Positions 11,908 through 24,814 of a DNA stretch of 64,000 nt are shown here, one piece after another. The position numbers and the translations under genes are program-made. The notes below the pieces were generated by a model. That model saw only the letters and a program-made list of their open reading frames with translations, made no database searches and was not told the origin of the DNA. The DNA lies in NCBI RefSeq assembly GCF_001723175.1, contig NC_064654.1, forward strand, positions 3,720,001-3,784,000, given 5' to 3'. How positions within the stretch are numbered: the stretch's first letter is position 1; each line of letters begins with the position of its first letter. This stretch comes from Penicillium oxalicum. Lineage: Eukaryota > Ascomycota > Eurotiomycetes > Eurotiales > Aspergillaceae.

Positions 11908-12602
11908 GTCTTTTTTTAAAAAATTTTCAAGGCGTACGAATACGGAGAGGCCTCACGTTATTGTTATGTGCTAGTTTGTTCTTCTGAAATCTGAGTCTTT
12001 GGTTGACTGGAAGTCTCCATGTCCTATAGCCAGCGCAACTTCGAGATTCTGGTCACCGACAAGGTTCCGTTGCGGATGCTATACCAGTGGCCGATCTCTC
12101 TCTATACGAGCCACGGTGTGGGCAGTCTAATCAATATGAATTCTAAGGTTTTTTTTCCCTGTCATTTCCGACCAAGCGAGACTATCAAGCATGACCCTTG
12201 GAGAATGTTGAGCCTAGTAAATTCCAGATTAGGACAATCCAAAGTACGAGCCTGTGCTTTATCGACTGTACCAAATGTCGAATCGGGACCGTCAGGTAGC
12301 TCCCGATCTCGTGGATGGTAGGACGAAAGGGAAAAAGCCAGCCGAATGATTTCTCCAAAGAAAGGAACAGTGCAACCTATCGATCTGGTTTTGACAAGGA
12401 CCTCCCCTAGAACTACTCAGATAGGAAGCGTTCACGCATCAATATTCTCTCAGACGCCGCATGTCAACAAGGTCCAGGTTGTGGCACGGAGCTTCGGCAT
12501 AAGCAAATGTGAAAGGAAAGGAATGTGGACAGCTTGGCGGGAAGAAGGTAAAAAGAAACAAACCATCCATATTCATGGACGAACCGAGGATACCGACTCG
12601 CC
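11908..12602. other. Intergenic region
   Basis: 3' flank of paralog B (a T/A run near 11911-11927 could be part of its poly-A region). A 100-codon frame at 12019-12321 is open but its composition is not protein-like. No gene is supported. Confidence 0.4.
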
Positions 12603-12607
12603 AAAAA
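12603..12607 (-). terminator. RNA polymerase III terminator of tRNA-Ala
   Basis: Five A's on the plus strand, TTTTT on the transcribed strand, three bases after the tRNA 3' end. Confidence 0.75.
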
Positions 12608-12610
12608 GTT

Positions 12611-12682
12611 TGGACTCGCGGGGAATCGAACCCCGGACCACTCCCATGCTAAGGGAGTATTATACCACTAAACCACAAGCCC
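12611..12682 (-). tRNA. tRNA-Ala (anticodon AGC)
   Basis: On the minus strand a 72-nt cloverleaf starts GGGCTTG and ends CGAGTCC plus discriminator A; the acceptor stem pairs with two G-U wobbles. The anticodon arm is CTCCC-TTAGCAT-GGGAG, giving anticodon AGC (read as IGC after editing), which decodes GCU/GCC/GCA alanine codons. The A box TGGTTTAGTGGT and B box GGTTCGATTCC are intact, and a T5 terminator follows. There is no intron and no encoded CCA. Confidence 0.93.
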
Positions 12683-14487
12683 TGGCAGATGATAATACTA
12701 CGACATTTTTGACAATATGAATATTCATGCTCTTTTAGTGAAGAGCATCCCAAAGCAATGTCTCGTCAATCCTGTGCGCGAGCATTTAAAGCAAGTTTCG
12801 CCTGCTGAAGCAACGAAATCATCCCGCGCCGCACACTCGGGGCAAATGAATCGTTATTCTTATATACGAATCGAGCAATTAATCCAACCTGGTGCATTGA
12901 TCGCTTGAACAAGGACATGTTAATCTTAATGCCTAAATGTTAAATTGTGCGTGTCGTGTTACCCGAGAATATATAAAAATGTAAGTGCATCGGGCAGACT
13001 TGTAGTCAAATGTACTAGCCATGGATGCCCGTCTGAGGAATGACCCAGTAGGCAAGGGCCTCGTTTCCGCAGCGAACACTCTCCAACTGAAAACCACCAC
13101 AGAAACGAACGTACCTCACCGCAAAACCTATGCCTCCGTGACACAAACAGTTCAGCCGAAGGAATCGACATAAACGGGAAACAAACTGCATCTACCCTTT
13201 GGGCGTATCTGACTGGACGATCGAGAGCCATCGACTACTTTCTGGAGGGCAAGAAACACACCGAGGTTCAAAACGAAATCCAAGATTAACATGAAGCTCT
13301 GACCGACGTCCTGCGGTAGTCTGACATCCATGGTAATCATGTGCGCGCCCAACCTTATTCCCTGCCAGAATTGGCTGGGAGAGCTCTAATACCATCTCGC
13401 ACATCTGCGGTGAAACACTGGCCTACTTATGATTTGGGACATAAGCTCGGACATCAACATGGAGTATCTACGAGACGCATTACGTCCAACTGTTTCAGCC
13501 CAGACGAGCTCAACTCATTCATGTTCAAGAAAGAGCCTGCTTTGCAGCCCGAATCATCAGCCACCTGAATCGAAAATCACAACTAGATCAATCTGAACAT
13601 TGTTCATGGTGCAAGTGAGAAAAAAAAAGCCACGATCCCCTCCAAGAACCCTGGGACTTGCATCGCACAAATCATTCGAGGCCCCCGAAATCCGGACACC
13701 CTAGGCCTTCACGGTGCTCTGCAGGTAACGGAGAGCTTCTTGGGATAGACGAGAAGGTACTTGAAGACATTGGTGTGGACGAGTCCGTTGTGATTGCAAC
13801 GTGCGTGGTCGTTCCAAGCGGGAGATCGACCGACGGCGCGCGGTGCGCTTAATGATGATTGCTGGAGCGGCTTCCAGCGGTACTCAGTCCAATGGCTGCG
13901 AGCCAAAGAAGCTTCCACCGAGATGACTCGGCGGTAAATTCGATCCATTCACTTTGGTTTTTTTTTTTTTTTTGGGTATCACCGCTTCTGCACAAGTTCA
14001 TCACATAAAAAGTCCGGCACAAAACTCGACCATAGGGGCGGAATCTCGTACTTTATTATTCACTTCCAGCCGGGCGGGGATGCTCCTTGCGGGCCAAGGT
14101 ACAGAATCTGCAGCTTCCAAGGTCCAATCGAGCCCAGCGTCTTCGAATTGGTGTTATTTTGAAGAGCTTGAATCAAAACGTGTATATATCTCTTGATTGA
14201 TCATCTATATGCAATATCGGTGTGTATGTATAGTTTCATAAATCTCTCTCCCAGTTTCTTGTCCGGGTATCACTTGGCCGCGTCACCTGGCAAAGGACCG
14301 TCTCGGAGACGATGGATCCCAAAGAAGATGGCGGGGGACCTGCCCCGCGGTCTCATCGCGTCGTCATCGCCTCACTTTCCTCCCACCATCCCCCCACCTC
14401 CTCTTGAAGTCCTCTTGAAAGGAGAAAAAAAAAAGGAAAGAAGCATCGGTCAGAAGTCTTCCAGCTCTGCACTATGACTTCTGTACT
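12683..14487. other. Intergenic region of 1.8 kb
   Basis: No gene is supported. Several small open frames (e.g. 13658-13852 plus) lack domain-like sequence. A run of 16 T lies at 13958-13973. The stretch 14380-14440 is very C/T-rich. No repeat, transposon end or tRNA other than the one at 12611 was seen. Confidence 0.4.
13958..13973 (+). repeat. Poly-T run, 16 nt
   Basis: Uninterrupted T homopolymer in gene-free DNA; length may be affected by sequencing error. Confidence 0.85.
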
Positions 14488-15003
14488 TCAATCTCTCTTG
14501 CGCTCATTCAATAATTCCACAATGAATCCATTGAGCCAATATCCGTCCAATTCCTCCGCGGACATGGTCTTCGCCCCGGAGATCCACCCACGACACTCAC
14601 TTGCCCCGCAGGTACACTGGAACGGCTGGTCCATCTCCCACTCGGTGCTGGGATAGAAGAAAGTGAGAGCGTCCCCGGCTTGCAGCGGCTTATCGTCCAC
14701 CACGCGGACCTCCATCCGACTCATGTCGAAGACCAACGACGGGTCGCACGAGTGGTTGCAGAAGACGAGGTCCGAGTTCAGCTCGATGTGGGAGTCGGGC
14801 CCGGTCTGGACGGAAGTGTAGGCTTTGACGCCGGGAGTCGTTCCGGTGATGGGGGCAAAGACTGCACCGGCGGGGAGATCAATGAGGGAGTAAGCACCGC
14901 TGCCAAAGGCTTTGGTGCTGCGATTGACGCGAATCCGGTCAGGATGAGTCGGCACGGGCTCGGCCGAAGGGTGGTTCGTGGAGGTAGGGACCGCGGAAGG
15001 CAT
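14488..15003 (-). CDS. Short SET-domain protein, 171 aa
   Basis: Single exon, 171 aa from MPSAVPTST; an in-frame ATG 44 codons upstream exists, but the added part is rich in P, F and aromatic residues and looks like leader DNA. The SET core is seen as GSGAYSLIDLPAGAVFAPI (about residues 34-52), the active-site block NHSCDP (83-88), and DALTFFYPSTEWEM (111-124). A post-SET cysteine cluster follows at C130, C132 and C137. SET enzymes transfer methyl from S-adenosylmethionine to lysine. This protein is only the bare domain, like many fungal orphan SET proteins, so histone targeting is not implied. Residues 10-25 are Pro-rich. Confidence 0.82.
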   Translation of the reverse strand: MPSAVPTSTNHPSAEPVPTHPDRIRVNRSTKAFGSGAYSLIDLPAGAVFAPITGTTPGVKAYTSVQTGPDSHIELNSDLVFCNHSCDPSLVFDMSRMEVRVVDDKPLQAGDALTFFYPSTEWEMDQPFQCTCGASECRGWISGAKTMSAEELDGYWLNGFIVELLNERKRD

Positions 15004-17386
15004 GGTTGTAGGGGTAATTCGAAAAGGGAGAATGTAATGTCTCTCACGAGCTGGCGGGATCAAAGAATAATTTGCAGGAGGAAAAAAAAATGGGCCCAGG
15101 AGCCAACGAACCGAGTTATATGGGCCCCAAGGCATCGGAGGAACGCGAGTTGCGCCTTTTTGATCCTATCTGGTGATCCACGCCGGTTTCAGCAGACATT
15201 TCTTTCCACCCTGCGACTTGGCACGGGCGACTCAGGCTAGCCGTGTTGTCTGCCTCTGGCTGGTGGTTCATAGCCCCTCTCTCCTATCTTGCTTCTCAGT
15301 CACTGCGCACTGTGCAACCGAGGAAGTATAAATTGACTTTGGAGCAAGTGGGGTGAAAAACTCTCCCTGGCATACATGCATGGTTCAGCATTGCATACAG
15401 CACCTCAAACGCCCGCGTCGCGTCGTTCTGTCGAGCCCATGTTCACATGTCACCGCCAGTCACGACTGGGGAGTGCCTCTTCAAAGTGCACGTGGAAAAG
15501 AGTAGCGGACAATCAACTTGCGGACCTCTTCATGGCTGTACGGCCAGCATGGGCCCCCAGTCCTTTCGGGCAAGGCTTCACAGTCGTCAGGTCGGCCGTG
15601 ATAATGCAGTTTTGTCCTTTCACGAGGCTCCGATCGACCGAGGCAAACGGCCGCTAGCGTGCGGGATCTGCTTGATTGGGGTTCGTTGCTGCTGGGCCGG
15701 TGACGGAGATGCTAACCGAAAGGAGACGGCAGATCAACAATCCAATTCCCAGACAGACGGAGCTAACCAGATTGACTCCGGAGCACACCCTCTTTTCTAC
15801 AGGTCCGGCGGGGCAGACGCTCGAAGAGATTTGTCAATGCAGGATGGTATGTTTTGCATTTTGGGCAGGGGTTATTGAAGGTGCTATATTGGTGGAAATC
15901 ACAAATAGTAAACTCAATAGTGGTGAATGTCAGCGGTGTCTACCTACCAGGCCCAATTCCAAGGAGGCACAATACAACACTGCTGGGATCAGTCGAGGCG
16001 ACCACTTTGGCTGCTTGATAGTTGGTAATCCACAGCAGTAACTTGAAGGTTTGCGACCGCGCGGACCTTGTTCTTGAACGCAGACAACTGAGATGAATCC
16101 TGTGATGGAGATCGATGAAATGTGGGGGTTCTCCTGCTCAATCAACCGAACAAGCATGTGAAGGCTCCCAGAGGGGCTGAATTAAGGTTATGAAGAATTT
16201 CCTCTTTTCGGATCATGGAATCAAGGAGATCGTAGCCATAAGACAGTACCGACAGTCGGACTAGGTACTAGTAAAAATTTCCCGTGTCACTTGAAGAAAT
16301 AAAGCTGCTCTTGAACATAATCATGGTTGACAGAGATTCCGCTCAAGTGGATCGGAAGCGATTGCGAACCACGAGCCGAACCGAAATGGTCAATTCAGAA
16401 TTCGCGCATAGGTACACGGCTCTTCTCTCATCTATTGTCCCTCAATGGCCCGCGATTCAGCATCTTCTTTTTCGTGCGCCGACGCCACATACCCAAAGGG
16501 TTACTGTGTGATGCCCGGATACGGCGATGAGGATTCGATCAAGTCCCCTTCACGATAACATTGACGTCGGGAACGCGTATTCTGGCAATAAATACTAAAA
16601 TTCTATGCAAGAGGGCGATAAAGGTGAGCATGGCCAGATGTGATGCTGAGTATGTATCTTAGGAGTCTAACATCCCGAGTCTGGCGTAGACTGTTGGTCC
16701 CGACGATTGTCAAACAAGTGGCCGGCCGTGGCTCACGTGATCAACAAAAGATAGAACGAGTTCGAGTTCCAGGAGTTACTTCCTCCATGTGAAAGAGACC
16801 GTCTCCAACGCAAATTGTACGCCCGTAGAGATCAGCAAAGGCAGACCATAAGAGGGGGGAGCTCTTGGACGAGATTAAAGTTTCCCCTCAGCTTGGCCCT
16901 GTTACCCGTCCGAGATTCGAATCACTTTGTCCCCGGCCGGGGATTAGAATCACGCCTCTCGGTTTTTGGATTGGCTTCTGTCCCAGCATCGCCCCAAGCG
17001 AACGCTCGTTCCTATCTCTGGGGGATAAGCTGTGGACTGAAGTGCTAAGTCCCCCCTCCCCCCTCCCCTCTTCGCCCAGCCTGCCACCTACAGAACCTGC
17101 AGATTATGAATTTTGCAATTCGTTTAGGATACCGCGTCTGGAGAGTCAATGCCATTGTCTTGTTTCGGACCGGTGATTAAGGAGTGGACAGCTTCCGTGG
17201 CCGATGAACTTGGATCACCACCTCAGTCAGCCATGTGCTACCAGATATCAGGGCGGCATTGCCTCTTGGTGATGATCTCCATGAATTATGCAGCATGCTA
17301 AACTTTTTTTTTCTTCATTGAAGGTATGTAGGTTGATTGCTTCTCAAGACGTGTAGCTTTCGGGGCAGTTTCCGACTCGCGGTGAT
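15004..17386. other. Intergenic region of 2.4 kb
   Basis: No gene is supported. Frames such as 15447-15878 (plus) are open but their composition is irregular and they carry no domain motif. The region 16905-16960 has ATTCGAATCAC and ATTAGAATCAC stretches that recall tRNA T-arms but no cloverleaf forms. Confidence 0.4.
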
Positions 17387-18565
17387 TTAATTCAACCTCC
17401 GCAATAGCTCTTCTCCATTCAGCCACCGTTCCAGGTTTTCGGCCACCTCCTCATACCAACCATGCAAGAGATCTTCCTCTCCATAACCCATCTGTGAGAT
17501 GCCGGGAAAGAAAAAGCGAATGATCAGCCATCAAGAAATATAGAATTTTTGAGGAGGACACTTGAAAGCAGAATCCCAAGACGGTCGTGTCGAAATCCAA
17601 GATGTGCTGCAGGAGGGCAAAAGGGTAAAACTCACATGTGGGGACAACAACACCTCACTGCGCCCGCCCTGACCCCACGGGGTCGTACGCCATGGGCTGT
17701 TCAACGGTAGAGGCTCTCGATCAAACACATCTAGAGCTGCGCCTCGAATGTGACCGGTCTGCAACGCCTCCAGTAATGCGGGCTCGTCAATCAAGGGTCC
17801 TCGGGAGGTGTTGATGATCAACGAGTGAGGCTTCATCCGGGCCAGATCCTCGGCCCCAACGATCCCGCGACTACGATCCGATAAGACGCTATGGATGGAG
17901 ACGATATCTGATTGTGTGAAGAATTCCGCCTTGGACGGGGCCACGAGAAAGCTGCCAGGGGCCAGGTCTTGCGCCCGAGCCTGCTCATCGGCCTTTTCCT
18001 GGCTCAAATTGGTCGACCATGCGACCACGCGCATGCCAAACGCCTGAACGGCGATTTTGCCAACCTGCGAACCTAATTTGCCCAGTCCCAGTAGACCCAA
18101 GGTCTTGCCTGACAGACCCATGCCGAGCGTTCCCTGCCAGCCACCCGCCTTGATCGCCGCATCATCTCGAGCCAGATGACGTGCCAGTCCGAGAATCAAT
18201 GCCCACGTGTGTTGCACCGTCGCGTTGACTCCCGGGGGTCGTCCTTCGGTGCCGGCGACTGCGATGCCCTGTTGGGTAAAGGCGTCGAGATCGAGTGCGA
18301 GATTGCGCGTGCCGGTGGTCAATAGTAGCTTCAGATTGGGAAGAGCGGTGATGGTGGATGCGGCGAATGGGGTCCGCTCACGCATGGCAAGGATCACATC
18401 AAACGTTTTCAGACGCTTGACTAGGGCCTCCTGTTCCGCTGGAATGTGTGGGTCCAGTGTCTTTGGAAAACAGACAATGTCGACCCGATCCTCGAGATGA
18501 GCGAAATGTGGACGAGCGATGCCTTGGTAGTCATCCAGAATGGCAAATCGGAGCTTGGGAGACAT
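17387..18565 (-). CDS. D-isomer-specific 2-hydroxyacid dehydrogenase
   Basis: NAD(P)-dependent oxidoreductase of the D-2-hydroxyacid dehydrogenase family, which interconverts 2-oxoacids and D-2-hydroxyacids in the cytosol. Exons 17636-18565 and 17387-17491 join (intron gtgagt...cacag, phase 0) to 344 aa, the usual size. The Rossmann signature LGLLGLGKLGSQVG is at about 156-169. The catalytic triad is visible: Arg255 in NTSRGPLID, Glu284 in FDREPLP, and His310 in LSPHMGYGEE. His310 is the last codon of exon 1 and MGYGEE opens exon 2, which supports the splice. The final helix ENLERWLNGEELLRRLN is typical of fungal members. The start at 18565 is the first ATG before MSPKLRFAILDDYQ. Substrate is not predictable from sequence. 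Confidence 0.92.
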
Positions 18566-19392
18566 GGTGCAATCGCGATCGCGGGAGAGGGTTTTTGCGA
18601 TTTTCACAAGGATCGTATCACGAAAAGAAGGGCAGAGCACCACAGCGGGTCAACAGTCGCTCGACACCGCAAGACAATATATGAACCCTAAAAAGAAATC
18701 GAAAAGAGGTCAAGCTGAAGAAAAACTATAAATTTACCCTTGGAAAAAAGGTTGTAGATACGATGTGGCCCTGAAATGAAGCAATCCCATCTCAGAGAAG
18801 CGGAACGCTGCGCCATCTGACGTGGAACTTTCACCACGCGGAAAGTTGCCGAGATCACGATCCGAAAAGATTGTGGTGGGGGGGGGGGGGGAATTAGGGT
18901 GGGGAGGAAAAGACTGTGCTTCAAAGGTGCCAGACAGACAAGAAGCTACAACACTCCATGAGCCCCTTTGCTATACGGAAGAGAGCGACCAGCCCATCTG
19001 CGCGACAAATTTTGACCGACCGACTGTTACCTAGTCAAGCTGAGAAGGCCGAATTCCGCTTTGACAGTGGCAATGGAATTAATTCCCCGACGTTTGGCTG
19101 ACCTGCAGTGGGTTGATGATCGTGTCTTTTTGGTCGGTGTTTCCATCTACAGTGGCCGCACCACCCGGCCCGCACAGCTAGTGATCGCGGCTCATCATGC
19201 GCTTGAGACTCGGGGCGAAACGAGATGGTCAAAAAAATAAATAAAAAAGAGAGTGCGATTCCGGACAAAACACACCTACAACGCCGAGTGCTGAAAAACG
19301 GTTGCGAACCGGTTTGCTGCAATACCTCGGATCTCCGTCTGTTCGCGATTCCGTGCGCTTTTGAGGCGGCCGTCACCCGCCTCTTCGCCCGA
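18566..19392. other. Intergenic region with poly-G run
   Basis: Promoter side of the dehydrogenase gene and 3' flank of the GNAT gene. A run of 14 G lies at 18878-18891. No further gene is supported. Confidence 0.4.
18878..18891 (+). repeat. Poly-G run, 14 nt
   Basis: Uninterrupted G homopolymer in intergenic DNA. Confidence 0.8.
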
Positions 19393-20163
19393 CTATACCA
19401 GTGGCTTTGGATCCCTCATCATCAAGATAAACCGATCGCGCCCACGGCCCCCATACTGCTCCCGGTCAATGGACACCTCCTCCAGTGGCTTCCAACCATA
19501 CTTCAGATAGATTGGGTAGCCGCCCACCGTAGCCTCCAGGAAAATCCGAACCTGCTTCTCGTCGGCTTTGGCGGTGCCCCAGCGTAAAAGAGCGGAGCCA
19601 AAACCTTGACCTTGATGAGACGGTAATGTGGCGAGGAGATCCAGCACTTCACTCGATGGAGGATATTCCGTCAGACCTTTGAAGAATCCTCACATCCGCT
19701 CTCGAAGGGGAAGGGGGGACGTGACTACTGGAGAACAGGGTGCCCACTCACCAATGTCATTTTCCGCCAGGTACTTCTTCCGACACTGTTCCAACAATGA
19801 CCGGAAAGCCGTGAAGAGCGCCTCATTCATGGGACGCGGGGCCAAACGCATGATATCCTGGGCAATCTCCTGCCCCTCCTGACTGAGAACAGGGATCTCG
19901 TCTCGTGGCCAGAGGGCCTCGGGGAGCTGCCATCGTGCGTACCCCACTACCTCTCCGGTGTGCGGATCAGCGACCTTGAGCACATGCATCTGCCGGTTGG
20001 TGAGGTGCTTGATACAGTTGTTGGCTTTGTGAAGCTCTAAAGCCGCGGAGTCGGCTTCATAGAAAATTTGCTGCAACAGGCCCTGTGACTCGAAGCTGAG
20101 GAGGTTGATGCGAGCCAGCGCCCGCGCGTCGCCCTCCTCGGCATACTGTACTGGGTAGCTCAT
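19393..20163 (-). CDS. GNAT-family N-acetyltransferase
   Basis: Exons 19752-20163 and 19393-19646 join across a 105-nt intron (gtgagt...gaag, phase 1) to 221 aa. GNAT enzymes move acetyl from acetyl-CoA to an amine. The acetyl-CoA loop (motif A) is HQGQGFGSALLRWG at about residues 148-161, following VLDLLATLPS, the beta-4 strand; the intron falls just before it. VVGYARWQLPE at 72-82 is the preceding strand. Residues AKADEKQVRIFLEATVGGYP and YLKYGWKPLEE complete motif B. The start at 20163 (MSYPVQYAEEGDAR) begins right at the fold; an in-frame ATG 17 codons upstream is less likely. Substrate is unknown; fungal members of this type are often small-molecule acetylases. Confidence 0.88.
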
Positions 20164-23100
20164 AGTGAGAAATGGAAAGTCTGCATGAATATTCGGATCC
20201 AGACCCAAAGGCACGGCCGGCGGAGCTGGAGACTATACAGAAGAGAGGGATTCGTATCCGCCGTGGTAGGGGAAATGGTTTCTGTCCAGTCGCTCTCGAG
20301 CGTAGCGGCTGATCCTTTCTGTTGACATTAGTCAGGGTGCTCATGCTGGCGTCCATGATGAGTCAGTCAGATGAGGTGAGGGCGGAGACCGAGAATAGCC
20401 ACACGTGGGAAAACCCTCTCGTGGGTCGTGAGACTTTGGGGGCCTCCTGCGGAACGGAGTGCGGGGAGTCCTGTTCGGTCAGACGTACTTTCTCCTTTCT
20501 GGGGCATGAGGGTTGATGTTGTGTTGCTGACAGGCGTCCAATGTCGATGGAGTGTATCGGTGGCCTACATCAGGATAGTACTGATACTAAGTACTACTCG
20601 CAACCCTGGTACCAATCGGTCGCTTCACTTGGAAGGTGAGTACCACAGGGCATGAAACTCGGTCAACCTCCGCGTCTACATCACCTGTCCTACCAGGTCC
20701 TGGGCAGCAGTGGGGTGGATGAAGCAAGAAGATCGACTCAAAATAGAAACGCTGGAGACGGAGCCTTGGGGAGGAGGTTGCTGGACTTGTGGGTTGTACT
20801 GTACTGGTTGGTCACTGTGAGCTCCACTCATCCAAGTAATCGTTGATGCCGAGGGTCGCAACAAAGCCAACCGCCTGCCAAGAAGACGGAACAGGATCGA
20901 CTCTGGCTTCAAGGCAGTCAATCGTTGGTGGTATCTCTGAGCTCCGGACGAGTTGACTCCCCATTTTCTTGACCACACCAACGCTGACGAGAATGAGACT
21001 GTCTCGATGGGAAAGCGCCCGGGATCCTTGTCTTCGATCCGACGGAGCGGAATATCGCCGCACCTGCAAGGAGCCGCAACACTTTCCAGAGCCGCGAGGG
21101 AGCTGCTCCCAGCTTCATGTATGCTGAGGCAACCGCTGGTCTGTTTTTGACTCAAGCTCCTGCAACGAACAACTTCCATTCCATCGAGCCCTGATGATCG
21201 GCCATCTCGATGCCCGGTGCGTCCATCCCACCCGCAATCCTCACACACTTCCGTCAATCACAGCATGTTCAGAGGACTCTCTTTCCTCCAATCTTCAAGA
21301 GTCCACTTGGCCCATAAAGAAAACCCTCCAGCTCGAGACACCAAACCCTGGACAAGTGAGACACCACCCTCCCCGCGGAGCGAAATTTGACAGTATGATC
21401 GTCCACTAGGGACTGTAGTGCGCACCCCGTCGTCACTTGGAATCGACCAGCCGATCTCGTCATATCGGTGGCCAGAACTTCCGATTGGAGATTGATAGAC
21501 CATCTCGGGTTAGTCGTATTCACGGGTGAGCCATCCCTCTGGGATACAAGGTGGAAGGTCTAGATCCTTTGCCATTCTGTCGAATTATGATTCAGCGCGC
21601 GTTGAGATCTAGAAGTTGTCCTTTCATCCACCTGCCTCTCTATCTTCATGCGCCAGATTGTTTCCCATCAACACGCGGTCCTGGTTTGTGAGCAAGAAAC
21701 AGAACCGGAGAAGCAGCGGGACGGATCCATCTCGAGCATAATCCACCGGTCGCGTTGACCGATGGATAACCCCCTGAGCACCCCCCTCCCCCTATAGTAC
21801 GGTGATGTGCCCACGCATCCTCCCTGACATCCTCATATCTGATGGCCACGATCTCATGGAATCGAGCCAGACTTTCTGGAATGACGATGCTCTTTGATTC
21901 CTTCGCCCGCACCGAGACGGGGCTTGCCTGCAACGGTGCACGGGGGCGGATTGCCCCATGATGGCTGACTGGTGGCGGGATATTGGGACAATGCTTGGCT
22001 TCTCCACCAGTGCCTCTCCACCTGCCAGAAGACGGAACCTTTTCACCCTTCAGGCACGAGCTGTCAGACTTGTGGTGTCACTTTTTGCGTCGAAACCATC
22101 GAGCCGATCTCGTAGATGACGACAGCCGAGGACTGGGGCCCGGGCAGTACAAGTGTTACACACCTCCCCGACTAAGAGACTCCCCCTCCTTCTCGGGCCG
22201 CTGATCGCTGATCACACAGGCGAAAGAATTCCTTGCGGAGCGTGGCCGCGAACGGAGTGGGTTGGGTGGTTGTGGAATGAAAGCCTCCAGCTGGTCCCGG
22301 GTCAGTCCGCCGTTCACCAGCCTAGAAGTGAATTTCTTGGCTGAGATTTGGGAACAGGTTCGTGGGCTGAGTCGTTAGGTTTCCGAAGAAATTATTGTCC
22401 ACCTTTTCACCACCCGACCCCGTTTGTGAGGTGTGCCATGGCACCACCTAATGGAATCACCATGTGCTTTTTTTTTTTCTTTTCTCTTCCGGGCTTTCCA
22501 TAAATTCAACTCTCCTTGTTTCGTCGAAAGCTAGAAAAGATCCCCATTCTTCGACTCCTTTTCCATCCTGTCGAACGCGCGTGAGACGTGGTGGGGTGGA
22601 GCAAAAATGAACTTTAAGTCCTCGATTCTCAAGGTGGGCATGCAGCCTCCGAAGCGGAGATTTGTTCCAACCAACTCTGAAGTTGAAGGAGTTCTGGACT
22701 TTGCCTGACCCGCCGGCGGGAATCCCAAATGACGTCAGAAGTGCTGGGGCATGGGCTTGGATCCACTTTTCACGTTCGGCTGATTTGGATTTGAACCGAG
22801 ACGGTGACAGGGCCAGGGTCGTCCGATGATTGGTCCCTGCGACGCATTCATCAGAAGGGGCAGGATGGTGAACCATGAGCGCCAGCTTTGCTTTGGTGGT
22901 TCAGTACAGTACATATCAGACATTACCACAGTTACAACAGCATCAATTTCGTCGAGGATGGGTATGTGACCGCCTATGTGCCGGGCCGAGGTGGCTGACC
23001 GCGCGAATATGCACTTGGTGGCTGTCCGGTGAGGATCACTACACGGTAGTTGCTACTATAATTCGCGTGACTGGACCTCGCCGGGGACTGTATCACCCCC

Positions 23101-24255
23101 CTCTGCTCGAATAGATGAGAGTGCAGTACTGCAGTTCTTGTGCGTGTGTGGTGGAGTGACAGCCTTGGTGCCTAATAGTAGCCACGTGAGGTACAACGAT
23201 ACTTCCCTGCTGACCGTGGTGGTTGCATTTGAAACAGCGAGGATATCAATCTCACATTGCAACTCAGATATGCGTCTGTCCGTCACCCCGATCGGTCGAG
23301 TCTCGAGGGATGCACGAGATGTTTCGTGCTCTCGGTAGCCTTCCAAGGCTTTCCACTGGTCCGGGCTGTAGTCTGTCAGGGTGATCCCATTGATGTTCTC
23401 CCGTCCTCCGCGGCCGTTGGGGTTCATCGACCATCCTGCCAGTCCAGGTCCCCGACTTTCCCGCCAACTGGAGCCGCAGATCGGGATTCGGGTTCGTCGA
23501 GGTTGAAGCCCCCCGTCAGTTACTTGGTGGCGGCGCTCGCAAAGCTTATTCGATAGAGGCGTGAAACGGTCAACTCTCCCCCCTCCCCCGTTGCGTTGTC
23601 GTTCGAGGAGACCCTCTCCGTAGCCAGTAGCGTGTCTTTTCTCTCGACGTGTCTGTTTGGGTCAAGTCTGTCCTCCGCCCACCCCGGTTATTGCCAATCG
23701 ATCGACACGCCTGTGATTCACGGTCATCATCACGATTGGTATCCTTTCTGAGTTGAGCGGGTATCGTTTTGCTTGGAATGTCCCCCCGGTGGTTGCGTTT
23801 CGCGCGGCTCTTCTACATCACATATCACGAGACATCCTCCATTACGGAACCTATTCTCGATCTGCTTTTCTCCTTTTTCCCTCTTCCTTGCTCCCTCTCT
23901 CCATCATCCCCTCCCCCCCCCTCCATCCAGCTTTCGGCATTTCAACCTCCTTTTTTTTCGTCTTGATTTTGGATTTTCAATTCCCGTGACTGCCAGTTGA
24001 TACAGTCACTGGACGAAAGTGACCTCACTGTACCGCGGTTTCGCCCTGACGATCTCCTTCATCGCGGGCCGTCCACGCACAGAGCGAGAGGCTCGATTGG
24101 GTTTAGCCCCCCCTGTTTTTACCCTTTTCCCTCTTTTCGTTCCTCTTCGTGACGGGCGCCCGTCCCAAAAGGTGCAGTTCCACCCAGCCGCTGGAAGTGA
24201 CGTCCGCCCAATCGCTTCGGCTGACCCGACGCGGCGTTTGGACAAACTTCATCAT

Positions 24256-24269
24256 CCCCCCCCCCCCCC
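24256..24269 (+). repeat. Poly-C run, 14 nt
   Basis: Uninterrupted C homopolymer about 700 bp before the histidine kinase start. Confidence 0.8.
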
Positions 24270-24724
24270 TTCTGCTCTCTGTTGCCCGGTTTTGGCATGT
24301 TAGCCAGCAGTTTCAGTTGGAAACCGGCACTGTGCAAACCCCGGCACTCGGCCAAGATTAGACATAAACGATAACAATCACTGTTCTTGGAGAGGCGAAG
24401 AGATTGAACAAAAACAAATCCAACCACCCCTCCCAAAACTACAGTCGCATGAACAGGACTTCTTAGTCGTGACACTACAATCCAGCTGACTTGGATCTTC
24501 TGCCACCTCCCTCCCCGCTTTCCTTTCCCCAAAACTCTTCCATTGCCAGAACGGGGACGTTGTGATCCTCGTGTTCGCTCGAGTCAAGTTTGCGACGGGT
24601 GAAGAGTCGTGCGACCGACGCTGTCCCGCAGCAGTGGATCACCACCACCAACACAACCGCGACACCTGAACCTGACAGTCCAGCATTGTTCCGTCCTCAC
24701 CTCGACGAAAACCCAAGGGACGAA

Positions 24725-24726
<2 letters not shown>

Positions 24727-24810
<84 letters not shown>
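24727..24810 (+). repeat. (GA)42 microsatellite
   Basis: A perfect GA dinucleotide run of 84 bp, 156 bp before the kinase ATG, so it is probably in the 5' leader or core promoter. Its minus-strand translation gives Ser-Leu repeats that are artefacts. Confidence 0.95.

Positions 24811-24814
<4 letters not shown>

Noticed and set aside
15447..15878. A 143-codon plus-strand frame in the gap after the SET gene
   Set aside because: No domain, no signal, no plausible introns; overlapping frames of similar length exist.
16900..16965. tRNA-like ATTCGAATC/ATTAGAATC stretches
   Set aside because: No cloverleaf with acceptor and anticodon stems can be folded there.
20676..21257. A 193-codon minus-strand frame
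   Set aside because: No domain, no matching exons and uneven composition; probably a chance frame in GC-rich intergenic DNA.
22457..22876. A 139-codon minus-strand frame
   Set aside because: Basic, low-complexity end and no recognisable fold; not enough to call a gene.
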